Shown here piece by piece: positions 1-9,678 of a DNA stretch of 64,000 nucleotides (positions within the stretch are counted from its first letter, which is position 1; every line of letters starts with the position of its first letter). Origin of the DNA: Pyrocephalus nanus (taxonomy: Eukaryota > Chordata > Aves > Passeriformes > Tyrannidae); NCBI GenBank assembly GCA_038380795.1, contig CM076269.1, positions 4,712,001 to 4,776,000 of the forward strand, written 5' to 3'. The position numbers and the translations under genes were made by a program. Under the pieces are notes generated by a model. It had not been told where the DNA came from. It searched no databases and was given only the letters and a program-made list of their open reading frames with translations.

Positions 1-92
1 GCTGACCTTGTTCTCTTTGGGAGATTTAGAGACTTCACAATATTCTTTCAACAGAGTTTGCAGGGCCACCCGAAGACTGAAATCTGGAATAC
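1..92 (-). CDS. IPP: IPP coding exon 3, cut by or ending near the window edge
   Basis: The acceptor is TTTCCTCCAG (AG at 94-93). The exon reads on in frame as IPDFSLRVALQTLLKEYCEV then SKSPKENK, matching IPP after the BACK domain. A GT at 6-5 directly after the Lys codon could be the donor (AAG|GTCAGC), giving an exon of 86 bases ending at 7. Otherwise the exon runs off the window. I cannot decide without the sequence to the left. Confidence 0.88.
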
Positions 93-1220
93 CTGGAGGA
101 AATAAGCAGAATAAAAAAGGCACAGTGAAAAGTTAGGGGCAGTAAGCAACTCAGCCAGAGAAAAATTAATAACTTCTCCTAAAACAGCAGACAAATCAAG
201 GTTGCCTACTTTTATACGACATTTTCAAAAGCGCATTTTTAAAGTAAGCTGTGCTTGTTTGTTAAAAAAGAGAACTCGTTTGCTATAAGTACTTTCACTC
301 ATCGTGCTATTAATGTAAAAAAAAAGTCCATCAAAGCCCAGTAACTCCACAAAACACCTGGCTTCCTCACATGATGTCCTTTCTTTCCTTCTTTCACTTA
401 CTTTCTATGTACTTTAACAGCCTCTGTGCTGGCAGCAGAGGGAATCGGACAGGCTCCAGAACTTCTACGACATATTTCTTTCTCTTCCCCACATCCTTCA
501 GGATCCACTGCATGGCCGCTATGAACACCTGGTACTCGTCCTCGATGCTCAGGTCCTCGCTTCGCAGGATCTTCACGAGCTGCTCCTTGGTGAGCGCCAG
601 GAACTCCTCCCCGCCCTGCACCTCCAGGAAGTGCGCGTGGATGTAGCTCTCGGTGAACTCCATCAGGTCGTGACAGGCGATCTGCTCAGAGAACTGGAAG
701 AGGCCGATGCAGTTCAGCGGGTCGATCTGCCCCTTGAGGAACTCGCAGCAGAGCTCCACCACCTCGGTGAGCTGCAGCATGTCGGCGGCCACGATGAGCT
801 CCTGGACGTTGTGCTCCGCGATGCTCACCACCCCTGCGGGCACCAAACCACAGCGGGGCCCCGCTCCAGCCTGCGGCCGCGGGGCGCCCGCCCCGAGCCC
901 CCGCCACAGCCCTCACCTGTGTAGATGAAGTCGAGCAGCGTGTGGAAGGTGCCCGCCTCCACGCCCGCGATCCGCACCACGTCCCGCCCGGACTCCTTCA
1001 TGCCGCCCGCGAACAGCGCCGCGAAGTAGGGGCTGCTGGCCGCCAGCACCAGGCGGTGCACGGCGAACGCCTCCGGGCCCACCTCCAGCCGCACGTCGCA
1101 GAAGCACTGCCCGGCGCGCAGCCGGTTGATCTGGGCCAGGAGGAGGCGGGCGTGGCGCTCGGAGCTGGAGCAGGAGCCGGGGCTGGGGCCGCCCTTGCTC
1201 GCCGCGGCGCTCGCCGCCAT
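1..1220 (-). CDS. IPP: IPP (KLHL27) 5' coding part, BTB-BACK-kelch protein, partial
   Basis: Three coding exons on the minus strand (917-1220, 402-833, 1-92) join in frame with GT-AG introns. They encode about 273 residues; the kelch repeats lie off the left edge. Residues 20-101 form the BTB domain, with the conserved run HRLVLAASSPYFAALF followed by GGMKES. Residues from about 110 form the BACK domain, with CCEFLKGQIDPLNCIG and ILRSEDLSIEDEYQVF. These match vertebrate IPP closely from memory of the family. BTB-kelch proteins generally act as Cullin-3 substrate adaptors or actin-associated proteins; IPP's exact role is poorly known. The start at 1220 is chosen because MAAS... aligns in position with the mammalian N-terminus, although the first 19 residues are Ala/Ser/Gly-rich and diverged. 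MAST2, the head-to-head neighbour in mammals, is also in this window, which supports orthology. Confidence 0.95.
402..833 (-). CDS. IPP: IPP coding exon 2
   Basis: 432 bases, between acceptor CCCGCAG (AG at 835-834) and donor GTAAGT (401 downward). It completes Gly102 and encodes the end of BTB and most of BACK. The intron before it (834-916) is only 83 bases. An apparent start 13 bases upstream is intronic and should not be used. Confidence 0.95.
917..1220 (-). CDS. IPP: IPP coding exon 1
   Basis: 304 bases, 101 codons plus one base. It begins ATGGCGGCG in a good context and ends in the codons for DFIYT plus G, followed by donor GTGAGG (916 downward). It carries the N-terminal half of the BTB domain. 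The exon is very GC-rich, as usual for a CpG-island first exon. Confidence 0.93.
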
Positions 1221-1226
1221 CGCGGA

Positions 1227-1273
<47 letters not shown>

Positions 1274-1405
1274 GGCCCCGGCACCTCCGGCACGTCCCGC
1301 CCGGCCCCGGCCCCGGCCCCGCGCCGCGCACGCGCCTGCTCCGCCCGCACGGGCGCCTGCGCGCGGAGGGGCGCGCGCCCCGCTGAGGCGGCTCCGCCTG
1401 GACAT
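998..1405 (-). other. Upstream ORF overlapping the IPP start (poly-Ala frame)
   Basis: An ATG at 1405-1403 in a favourable GCCGCC context opens a 135-codon frame. It reads the CAG repeat as GCA (about 17 Ala in a row), passes the IPP ATG out of frame and stops at 998-1000. The protein is otherwise Arg/Ala/Gly-rich, with no recognisable domain, so it may be a composition artefact of GC-rich DNA. It matters only if the IPP transcript starts upstream of 1405. Confidence 0.45.
1228..1272 (-). repeat. (CAG)15 / (CTG)15 trinucleotide repeat next to the IPP start codon
   Basis: Fifteen uninterrupted CTG units on the plus strand read as CAG in the IPP sense direction. All three minus-strand frames are open across it (Ser, Gln and Ala tracts). 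I treat it as 5' untranslated because no in-frame ATG is seen upstream of it in the IPP frame. Confidence 0.95.
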
Positions 1406-1426
1406 GGCGGGTCCTGCGGCGGGGCT

Positions 1427-1479
1427 GCTGAGGGACCGGGTGCTGAGGGACCGGGTGCTGAGGGACCGGGTGCTGAGGG
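1427..1479. repeat. 15-bp tandem minisatellite, 3.5 copies
   Basis: The unit GCTGAGGGACCGGGT occurs at 1427, 1442 and 1457 without change, followed by a half unit at 1472. It sits between the IPP leader and a CR1 remnant. Confidence 0.95.
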
Positions 1480-1494
1480 CTCCCTGTAATGACC

Positions 1495-1612
1495 ACGCAC
1501 CCCTCAGCCGCTCCTCGTTAGGCGTCTTTTTCCAGACCTCTTTTACGAGCCTTGTTGCCCTTCGCTGGACACGCTCAGCGTCCTTTCTAAAATGAGGAGT
1601 CCTTTCTAAAAT
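1495..1612 (-). mobile_element. CR1 LINE fragment with a local 19-bp duplication
   Basis: Minus-strand translation gives ERVQRRATRLVKE, the conserved end of the CR1 reverse-transcriptase ORF (the usual form is ERVQRRATK-like followed by a GL-rich stretch). It is diverged and lacks the 3' tail. Within it a 19-base unit starting CCTTTCTAAAATG is exactly duplicated in tandem at 1582-1600 and 1601-1619. Confidence 0.8.
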
Positions 1613-1920
1613 GAGGAGTCCACCTCCGGCCACCCTGTGCTCGCTGCCTGCTCCACGGGGAGCTTGCTTGTTGTTAAAACTGGTCCCCCTGATAGATTAT
1701 TTACTTACTCACTCTCTTCATAATTTCTGTCCCTCAGTCCCATTCCCCTCAGTCAAGCTCCTACAAATTGGATCCCGACCCACCTTGATCTGTGCCTGTG
1801 AGGGACAAACCTGGCAGTGTTGGGGAGAAAATACAGTTGCTACCTGTCTAGGGAAGCCCAGAGATGGGATGTGGGGGCATTGCCTGTCCTTAGCTCAGGG
1901 CTGTGGCACCAGAGACAGCG

Positions 1921-2376
1921 CTGACAGGGGGTGAGCGTCACCTACTGAGTTACACACACGTGGTCACCGTGTCAGGCAGAGATGGCATCAATTCTGAGAG
2001 AAAAGCATCCCTCCTGAGTATTCCACAACCGTTCCAGGAGCGTGACAAGCAGATCCAGCCCAGCATCCTCTTTCTTCAAAGTGTCATGCCATTTCTGGGC
2101 CTTCCTCTTCATTCCAGCACAGATGTTTCATCAGTGTCCTGTAGCAGCACCACGTGAGTCACTGAAGTCAGCACTGACCCTGAGGCAGAGCTTGCTTCCA
2201 TCTCAGTCTGTATAATTCCCTGAGTCACTGCATGCCTGAGCACTGACAGGGGATGAGCATCACATACTGTGTTAAACGCACGTGGTCTTCGGGTCTGGCA
2301 GAGCTGGCACCGATTCTGAGAGAAAAGCATCCCTCCTGAGTTTTCCACAACTGTTCCAGGAGCGTGACATCCAGCC
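1921..2376. repeat. Diverged tandem duplication, spacing 322 bases
   Basis: The segments at about 1921-2062 and 2243-2376 are clearly homologous. Both contain CTGACAGGGG, GAGAGAAAAGCATCCCTCCT and TTCCAGGAGCGTGACA in the same order and at a constant 322-base offset. The sequence between is not obviously repeated. It could be a tandem duplication or two copies of an unrecognised interspersed repeat. Confidence 0.85.
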
Positions 2377-5234
2377 AAAGCAAAAAGCAATCAGAGAGCC
2401 GCTTGGAACGCTTCCATATCTATTTACTGTGAGGCTGGGAAAGAAAAACATGTCTGCTCAGAGTTACAATGGTCATGGCCCCTCAGGCTTTTCTCATGAT
2501 TCTGGGTTTCATTGTAATAACTTTAAAATGTACTTCTTGAAGGAATTTGAATTGTGATACCCTCTGGGGCCTGTTGGTTTCTCTGTTCATCAGCATCACA
2601 TTCTAATTACATTTCAAGTTGTTCTTAAAAAAATATCCATAAAAAACATAGATATGGATGGAACAAGGCTTCTGCAAGGCACACATAGTTGGATGAATGC
2701 TGATATAACTCAGTACAAATTTTAAGCTCGGCTAATAAATGCACTGAAGTTTTTTCTTTCTTTGACACATCAGTAAAAGAAACCAAACCCCTCTCGCGCT
2801 GACATTTTATTCATCGGAAGTGGCCTGTGAATAAAAGGCTTAGAATTCTCCTAAATGCCAGTGGCTTGCTCGCTGGCTGATGTCAGCTGTTGGACTCCTG
2901 GCCAGCACTGGGATTTCACACCATAGCTCCAAATTTATGGACACAAACCAGCGTTGCTGAGATGGCTAATTTTGCCCCAAAGGACTGTGCTGTGTTAATG
3001 TGGTTGGATGGTTCCATCCCCAGGGAAGGGCACTGCTTTCAGAAGGCGTCTTCTGTGACCAGACAGGAGCTGTACAGGATGTGGCTAATGCTCCCATATA
3101 CTATTGTGCCTCTCCCAAAACGCGCCGTAGATTTTCAGGAACCAAACAAGCTATTCAGACTTTCTCTTGAAAAGCCCCTGTCCCGCAGAGACCCGTGGCT
3201 GCTCAGGTTTCACTGGCTGAAGGCTTCTCAGGAAAACCTTTCCAGACGCGCCTGGATGATCTGTGGAATCGAGGGAGATGCCTTGCTACCCTTCCCGAAT
3301 CCTGCAGGTGCCGCTGTTACTGCAGGGTAATGTATCGGAACATTCGCAAAAGCGGGACTGCAGGATGATGTATTAGAACATTACCAAAAACGTGAGGTTG
3401 AAAGCTGTTGGATGTGTGGCTGCTGAACCCCTCCTCTGTTACAGCGAGATCTTTGTTATATCCAAGGTTTTCTGGCCTTTTTTTTAAATTATTTTTTATT
3501 TTTTTTTAATGAACTCCATACAGATGGAGAGCTTTTAGTCCCAAAAAAACCCCACACTGGCAAACCTACCACCAAAAAAACCCCCCAAGCACACACTCAC
3601 AGGCAGGCTTTGAGTGCAACATGGGGGGCAGAAGAGGGTTACAGAAGGTACTTGTAAGGTATTCCTGGAAGAAAACATTGGTTACCCCATAATCACCCCA
3701 ATGATGATAATCATGACTAGTTATTGTGTTGTCTACCCAGTCAAAAGCCTGTAATGAGCTACAGGCACTAGATTCTAATTAGATACCTGCATAAACCTGT
3801 TATCAGCTTACATTTTCACGTGATACGTAAGCTTTAGTGGATAAAGAAGCTTCCCTTCAGGGTCTGAAGGTTTCCAATCTCTGTGGGTCACAGTGTGCTT
3901 CCCAGGGAGGTAACACATTTCCCAAGCCATGTGTGAAAACACTCTCTCTTGGCAGGTTTGGGCCAGGCCCAAGAACTTTTACCTTCATTCCTGTGAGGGT
4001 TAATGAATCTTGGTGAATATGTGTGTAGACTAAAGGTTTGAACTGGAATTGACCTAGAGATGGAGAGCAGGAGGGGTCCCCAAAGCTAATCTTTCTGCAC
4101 AGGCAGTCCCAGAGTATATGGCTTGTGTGGAAACATTAAAGTTTTCACACTATCAGCAAGGTGGTGATGGCACTGTCCGTTTTTCAGCTGAACTGTTAAT
4201 GGCTTGGGAAACTGTCAAGCTCACTGCCATGCCATGCTGAATGCCTCTCCTCTCCCTCTCATCCTTAGGAACCTTTGTGAACTCTTTTGTCTGTTTTGGA
4301 AATTGTAATTAAGATTTTGTATTACTTCCACTATAATACGGCTTCGGGTAGAGGTGGCATTCAGGTGACAGCCATCAGAGCTGCCAGTCTGGCACAGGTT
4401 TAGCATTCTTGAAGTGGTTATTGAGAAACTCTCCCGAGTATCCACATCTCCCCCGAAGTGCTGAGGCGGTGTCCAGCTGAGGGGGGTGTTGCCCTCCAAA
4501 GAGCAGCCGTGCCCCGGGGAGCCACGTGGCAGCAGCAAAAGTGGGGAACACATCAGAGCCATTCCTTCAGAGGGAATGTGACATTTCCAGTGAGTAACGC
4601 ACAGATAATGCCTTGTGATCTCAGGAGCACCGGCAGTATTTCAGTGCTGTGTGCTCCAGGCTTCACCTTCCCAGTAGCATTGGGTGGAAAGGTGATTGGT
4701 GTATGATAAAAAGTAATAAAATGAGGAAAAAGCTTTTTCAGTCCCAGAGTATGCCCTGAGGATGAAAGGATCCTGTCATCTGACCTACTTGTTTGGAGAG
4801 GTTTGTGTTCTGGGTACACTTACCTAGCAGGAAGTTTGGAGGAATTCCAGTTAAACTGGGAATGTTGTGCAACATGCAGGGCTGCAGTTCCCCACCACTT
4901 AGAAGATTCTTGTGTTTAAGCCACAGATCTGGAGCAATTCCAGGCAATTTGATTTAAAGTAAACATCCTGGATGCAATGTGTCAGATACTAGCACAATAT
5001 TGTTTCAGTCTTTCTCATTTCTCCTGTGGGAATAATCATTCCATGAAGAAGGAAAGTGATCTAATGAGAGAATTAACTCAAGAGCTTGAACACTGAATTA
5101 ATCACATCTGTCTGAGAGGGGAACCGAGGCAAACTCCACAGAGAGCTCACTGCATTTCCAAGGAAGGAGGCCAAAATAATACTAAGACTCAGATAGCAGA
5201 CCAAAACAGAGGCAGGAGAGATGTGCTTTTAGTA

Positions 5235-5263
5235 GCTAAAGGGAATCAAAATTTCCCTTTAGC
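5235..5263. repeat. Perfect 11-bp inverted repeat (hairpin), 7-base loop
   Basis: The arms GCTAAAGGGAA (5235-5245) and TTCCCTTTAGC (5253-5263) are perfectly complementary around TCAAAAT. It lies in intergenic DNA and has no poly-T tract to suggest a small-RNA gene. Confidence 0.85.
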
Positions 5264-6785
5264 AGCAGAGAGACTTTCTCCCCTCATTTCTCTGTGAAGA
5301 TAAATCTCAGTAGTAGGAGATTGCTGCAAATTCATCTTGGAGATGTTGAAAGCTGCCAGATTGTTGGGGTCTGATCCTAACTGTGCCCTCACACTTGTTT
5401 GGAGTAGATGATTGATTTCATAGCTTGGGTCTTTTTTCACTTGTGGTCTAGAGCTGACCTGTAGCTTTGCACTGAGTTAGATCTACTTGCTAAGGTGACT
5501 CTATCAAAGGTGCAGGTCTTTTTTTTGCCAAGAGGAAAAATGAGTTGTGCTTGAGAATTATCAGTCTGCAGGCGTGTGGGAATTCAGGCTTGCCATTAGC
5601 AAAGTTTGGCACCATTTCAAATGGTAATCCAAACCCTAATGCTTTTTGGACTCTTTACTTAACTCTTCTTGTCTAAATCTTTGTGTTTCCTTGGATTATA
5701 AAGTGGAGCAAACACACAACATAAGTGTCTAGAGCATGTGGCATTTTTTTAAAATGGCTCCAAGTTATGCAAACCTTTGGAACAGAAAAAAAGGAAGGGT
5801 AATAACCAGAAAATGTGCATAGATTTGGCTAATTTTATTCCTTTTATATTCTATAGTCATTAGGCACATGCCAGCAGCATGTTTGCTCTCCTAGAACATG
5901 CTGCACTTGTGTTGTCAGAGCCTGTGAGCTGATTTCCTTGAGAAGATGGATAGAGTTAAACTCTGCCTGATACCCACCACATTCCACAGCCTGTGTGTGC
6001 GGTGGGGTCATTCCAGAAGCAGCGCCTCAGTGGAATGTGAGATACGTCATGAACTCTGAGTAACTGTTAGTAGGATGTCTGTAGGTCCTGCATCTGCTTG
6101 CTTGGTGAGTCAGGACTTCCAAGAGTTCTGCGTACACCGAAGCCTTAAAAGATTAAAACTTCCACGGTGTGACATTTCAGCTGTAAATGGCATAGGTCTG
6201 CTCTTGCCTTGTCATACATTTCCCTGGATGATTTTTTCCAATGATTTACGTCTCTTCAGTGCAAGCATTTTTCATCTCCCTTTTCACAATTTCACCTTTG
6301 GGGGCTTGGTGCAGTTCTTTGGTTAGAAAGATCATTTTTATTCTAATCTTGTCCTTCAAAGTCCTTGCAAAATCTCTACTTCATTGTCTGACTAAACATA
6401 AGCATGGACTAGAATCAGAACAGACCCTCTGGGATTCCAAGCAGAAGATCTGTCTGTGTTTAATGACAGTAGTAATCTTTTAGTATATTTTTAACAAATT
6501 GTGCACCTGTGTTATGGTTATTGCTTTTCTCCTATTGCTTATCAGAATGTTACATTAAATGTTATCAAAAACCTTAAAAATCTAATTTACAGCTTTCCTT
6601 TCTCTGCAGGCAGGCTGTCTCTCAGCAAGGGAAATTAGCCTGTTTGATGTTATTTGTCTTAAATAATGCACAACTTATTATTTGTGTAATTCCATTGTCC
6701 TTCGAGGTACACGGAAATCCATTGTTGAATAACTCATTTTGGTTTTTGGATGCTCAGGGTGTTTTGCACTATTTTATTTCATAAA

Positions 6786-7225
6786 AGGCTGGACTGTGTC
6801 CAGAGAAGGGCAACAAAGCTGATGAAGGGTCTGGAGCACAAGTCTGATGAGGAGGAGCTGAGGGAGTTGGGGTTTTCAGCCTGGAAAAGGCTCAGGGGGG
6901 AGACCTTATCCCTCTCTACAGCTACTTGAAAGGAGGGGATTGTAGCAAGGTGGGGATTGGTCTCTTCTCCCAAGTAACAAGCAATAGGACCAGAGGAAAC
7001 GGCCTCAAGTTGCACCAGGGGAGGTTTAGATTGGATGTTAGGAAATATTTCTTGAGAAGAGGCTGTACAGGGAAGTGGTGGAGTCACCTTCCCTGGAGGT
7101 ATTTAAAAAACGTGTAGATGTGGCACTTGGGGACATGGTTTAGTGGTGGGATAGGCAGTGCTGGGTTAATGGTTGGACTTGATGATCTTTAAGGTCTTTG
7201 CAAACCTAAGCAATTCTGTGATTCT
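6786..7225 (+). mobile_element. CR1 LINE 3' end, about 440 bases
   Basis: This is the familiar CR1 3' region. It has CTGTGTCCAGAGAAGGGCAA, GGTCTGGAGCACAAGTCTGATGAGGAG, a section encoding ...[14 protein letters not shown] residues, then GGTTGGACTTGATGATCTTTAAGGTCTTT. It ends CAATTCTGTGATTCT, the diagnostic CR1 terminal repeat. The copy is 5'-truncated, as most CR1 copies are. Frameshifts break the reverse-transcriptase frame, so it is dead. Confidence 0.93.
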
Positions 7226-8890
7226 CTAATTTTTGCATAATAACTTTTGCCTAATAATTCCTCATAATAACTTTTTTCTGAGGATCATCTTACAAAGCTC
7301 CACTTGCAGTGTGAAGAAAAGGTTCTCAAAGAGAACTTGTCTGTGCTAGTCTTAGTTCTGCAATACTTGCAATGATCAGATAAGTCTCTTTCTGCCTCTC
7401 TCCCACTGACTCAGTTTGCTTCTCACTACTTTTTTTCCTCTCAGGTATATTTTGAAGATTAATGAATATTTATGTGGCGCATAAAAAATGCAACAGAAGC
7501 TGAAGATGTCATAATTACTGATGCTTATTATTTTTTAAAAAGGAAGACTACGTGGCAATCAATATCCATGGACAATCATGAACTATTAAAATAGAGTGAG
7601 GACTCTGAAGGTGCTACAGGAAATTGTGGCCCGAGGAAGAAAGCCTTGCAATGGCACAAGGTACAGTGGGCAAGTTTTTTAATAATGCTTAGTATTGAAA
7701 TATATACAGGATGAAGTATTAGTATTACAGAGGGATGATGAAATCATTTTCAGTCTGCAAGTAATTAAAGATGAGGTTCCTCATTATGAGTAACATTCAT
7801 AATTTTAAAGCAGCATGCTCAGGTAACATACAGTAAAAACCTCTGACAGAGCTGTCAAGAGAGCTCTCCTTTGTAAGAACTCCTGGCATGTCAGTGAAAT
7901 TTCAGAAGGCTCACCGTATTCTGCCAATGTTTAAGGAAAGAAAATTAAATAAACAGTGCAATCAGGATGACCCAGCTAGCTGTGCTATGGTTAACGTGAC
8001 ACCAGGCCCAAGTAGCACAGCACAAAAGCTGATTCTCAGCCAGGTCGTAAATAAGTCAATAACTGGCAATCGCTTTTGTTTTCTCAACACTGTCTTGTTG
8101 ATAAGTCCAATTTAATTTATTGATAAAGGTTGTAAGTCTGTTTCCTCAGATTGCTGTAGGAACATATTTCACAACCTGTTTCACAAAGCATTTGATTTAC
8201 TCTTGTGACATTTTAATAAAGCTCTTGGTCAAGTCACTAAGTGTCACTTAAATACAGAGACATTTCAGTGGTCTGGGCCAGTGTGGGTCCAGAGGCAGGA
8301 CATGCTTTGGGGCTGTGAGGCATAGCAAGAACTTAGCTGATCAGAGCAGCATTAGGTGGGAGTGTTTGCAGCCACCAGTAACTTGGATCCTGCTTTTCCC
8401 TGGTTACCTGCACAGTGTATTGTTCTGGTCTGGGTTTTAGCCATTTCTGTTATTTTTCCTTTTGCTTTACCTGAGTTATCCCAGCCTATCTGTAAATGTA
8501 AAATTTACTGATCGCCTTTCTGAGTGTCACAAAGGTTGTTTAAGACATAAATTACTGTGAGTTTAAAGCAACTGGACAGAGCAAACAGTGGCTTAAGAAG
8601 GTTGCTGTATTTACATAAAGGTTTTGTAACACGACCAAGTGCAAAGCAAGAAGTGTAAGAGCTTATTGCTTAAGAGCTCACACCTGCGGGACCAGGGAGC
8701 TGTACACTGGAAAACTGTGACACTGAGAATTGTAACACATGGACACTGGAAGCATGAAAATAATCAGAAGGATGCCCTTGTAGACACAGGCAGTGCAATC
8801 AGGGAGAAGTGTGGGGAGAGGCAGGGACAAGGTCTCTCTGTAGGTCACCCTTAACACTGCCATGGAGCATGGCTTTGATTTAGGGAGGAT
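7226..8890. other. Intergenic DNA without recognised features
   Basis: A/T-rich sequence between two CR1 remnants. I see no exon-like ORF, RNA gene or repeat in it. The longest open frame (7888-8115) has no family resemblance. Confidence 0.5.
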
Positions 8891-8894
8891 ATTT

Positions 8895-9115
8895 AGGGAT
8901 GGAAAAGCTCCAGAGAAGAACCATAAGAATGATTTCTGCTGAGCAGAAAAGCAATGCTGAAACATGAAGAACTGTAATAAAACAGACTTTAGCAGAAAGC
9001 AGTGGCTGAAAGCTGAAACAACAAATGTTAAACTGGGCGTTTTCTCTAACACCGAGGAAACAAATTATCAAGTGCATTGGACAATTATTTGGAGCTTTAA
9101 ATTAAAGCCCCCATT
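8895..9115 (+). mobile_element. Old, heavily diverged CR1-type LINE fragment
   Basis: The stretch with CTCCAGAGAAGAACCATAAGAATGA, GCAGTGGCTGAAAGCTGAA and ACACCGAGGAAACAAATTATC follows, in order, the region just before the 3' end of ancient amniote CR1 elements (ORF2 end plus 3' part). Divergence is high, so limits are approximate. It may belong to the same insertion as the tail at about 9560-9678. Confidence 0.6.
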
Positions 9116-9559
9116 ATCTGAAGTTTTAAATCAACGTTGAAAGTCCTTTTGGAAGAAAATGCATGAATCAGTGAGAGAATGACCAAAGGTATGGGGCAAT
9201 TTCTGTGCTAGGGACAACTGAGTAGTTCTTGACTTTTTGTCCTAGAAAAGAGCTGACCTAAAGGAAATATGGCAGCTCTGCAAAATTATTGGGATCACAA
9301 AAGAGTTAAATGGTTTGCTTTGGGTACATCAGGAGTCAGTGGGAAAATTATGAATAGGAGCTAAATGGCCTTTCTTGGTCCTTTGTCTTGCTGTAGGACC
9401 TGCTGCTCTTCAAGAGCGTGCAAGAACCAGGCTCATGGGTCATCCTGAAACTAAGCATGGAGGAGGGGTTTGTTTAGAGTGGTTTTTAAGAGTAATTTAG
9501 ACAGAGCAAAGAGAACAAAGTGGAAAGGAAGAAAAAGTGCAGAGACAGAGGCAAAAAGT

Positions 9560-9678
9560 TTTGGATGGTACTCTCAGGCACGTGGTGTGACTCTTGGGCA
9601 TGGTCCTGTGCAGGACCAGAGTTGGATTTGATGGTCCTTGTGGGTCCCTTTCAATTAAGCATATTCTGTGATTCTGTG
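9560..9678 (+). mobile_element. CR1 LINE 3' tail
   Basis: It contains CAGGACCAGAGTTGGATTTGATGGTCCTTGTGGGTCCCTTTCAA-like text and ends ATATTCTGTGATTCTGTG, the CR1 terminal repeat. It is short and diverged, on the plus strand. Confidence 0.85.

Larger units (their letters stand above)
1221..1480 (-). promoter_or_regulatory. IPP: IPP 5' leader and CpG-rich promoter region
   Basis: Very GC-rich, CpG-dense sequence lies directly upstream of the IPP start. On the minus strand it holds three GGGGCC units (1303-1320) followed by GGGCGGG. Next come 15 CAG units (1228-1272) and then the start codon after 7 more bases. The transcription start cannot be placed from sequence. No TATA box is evident, as expected for a CpG-island promoter. 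Confidence 0.7.
1613..6785. other. Intergenic DNA between IPP and the riboflavin-binding protein gene, left part
   Basis: No coding exon is recognised. It contains a diverged tandem duplication (1921-2376), a perfect 11-base inverted repeat (5235-5263) and ordinary A/T-rich DNA with short homopolymers (for example T/A runs near 3479-3510). The ORFs here are short, end at random stops and have no family resemblance. Confidence 0.6.

Noticed and set aside
394..846. Stand-alone 150-residue ORF on the minus strand
   Set aside because: It is IPP exon 2 plus intron bases at both ends; splice sites at 833 and 402 define the true limits.
825..1496. Open frame in the IPP frame with a poly-Ser tract, suggesting a long N-terminal extension
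   Set aside because: The frame has no ATG upstream of 1220 (it opens with GTG), and the mammalian IPP N-terminus aligns at 1220. The tract is read here as leader.
913..1500. Poly-Gln open frame through the CAG repeat
   Set aside because: It has no homologue and is composition-driven; it lies out of frame with the conserved BTB domain.
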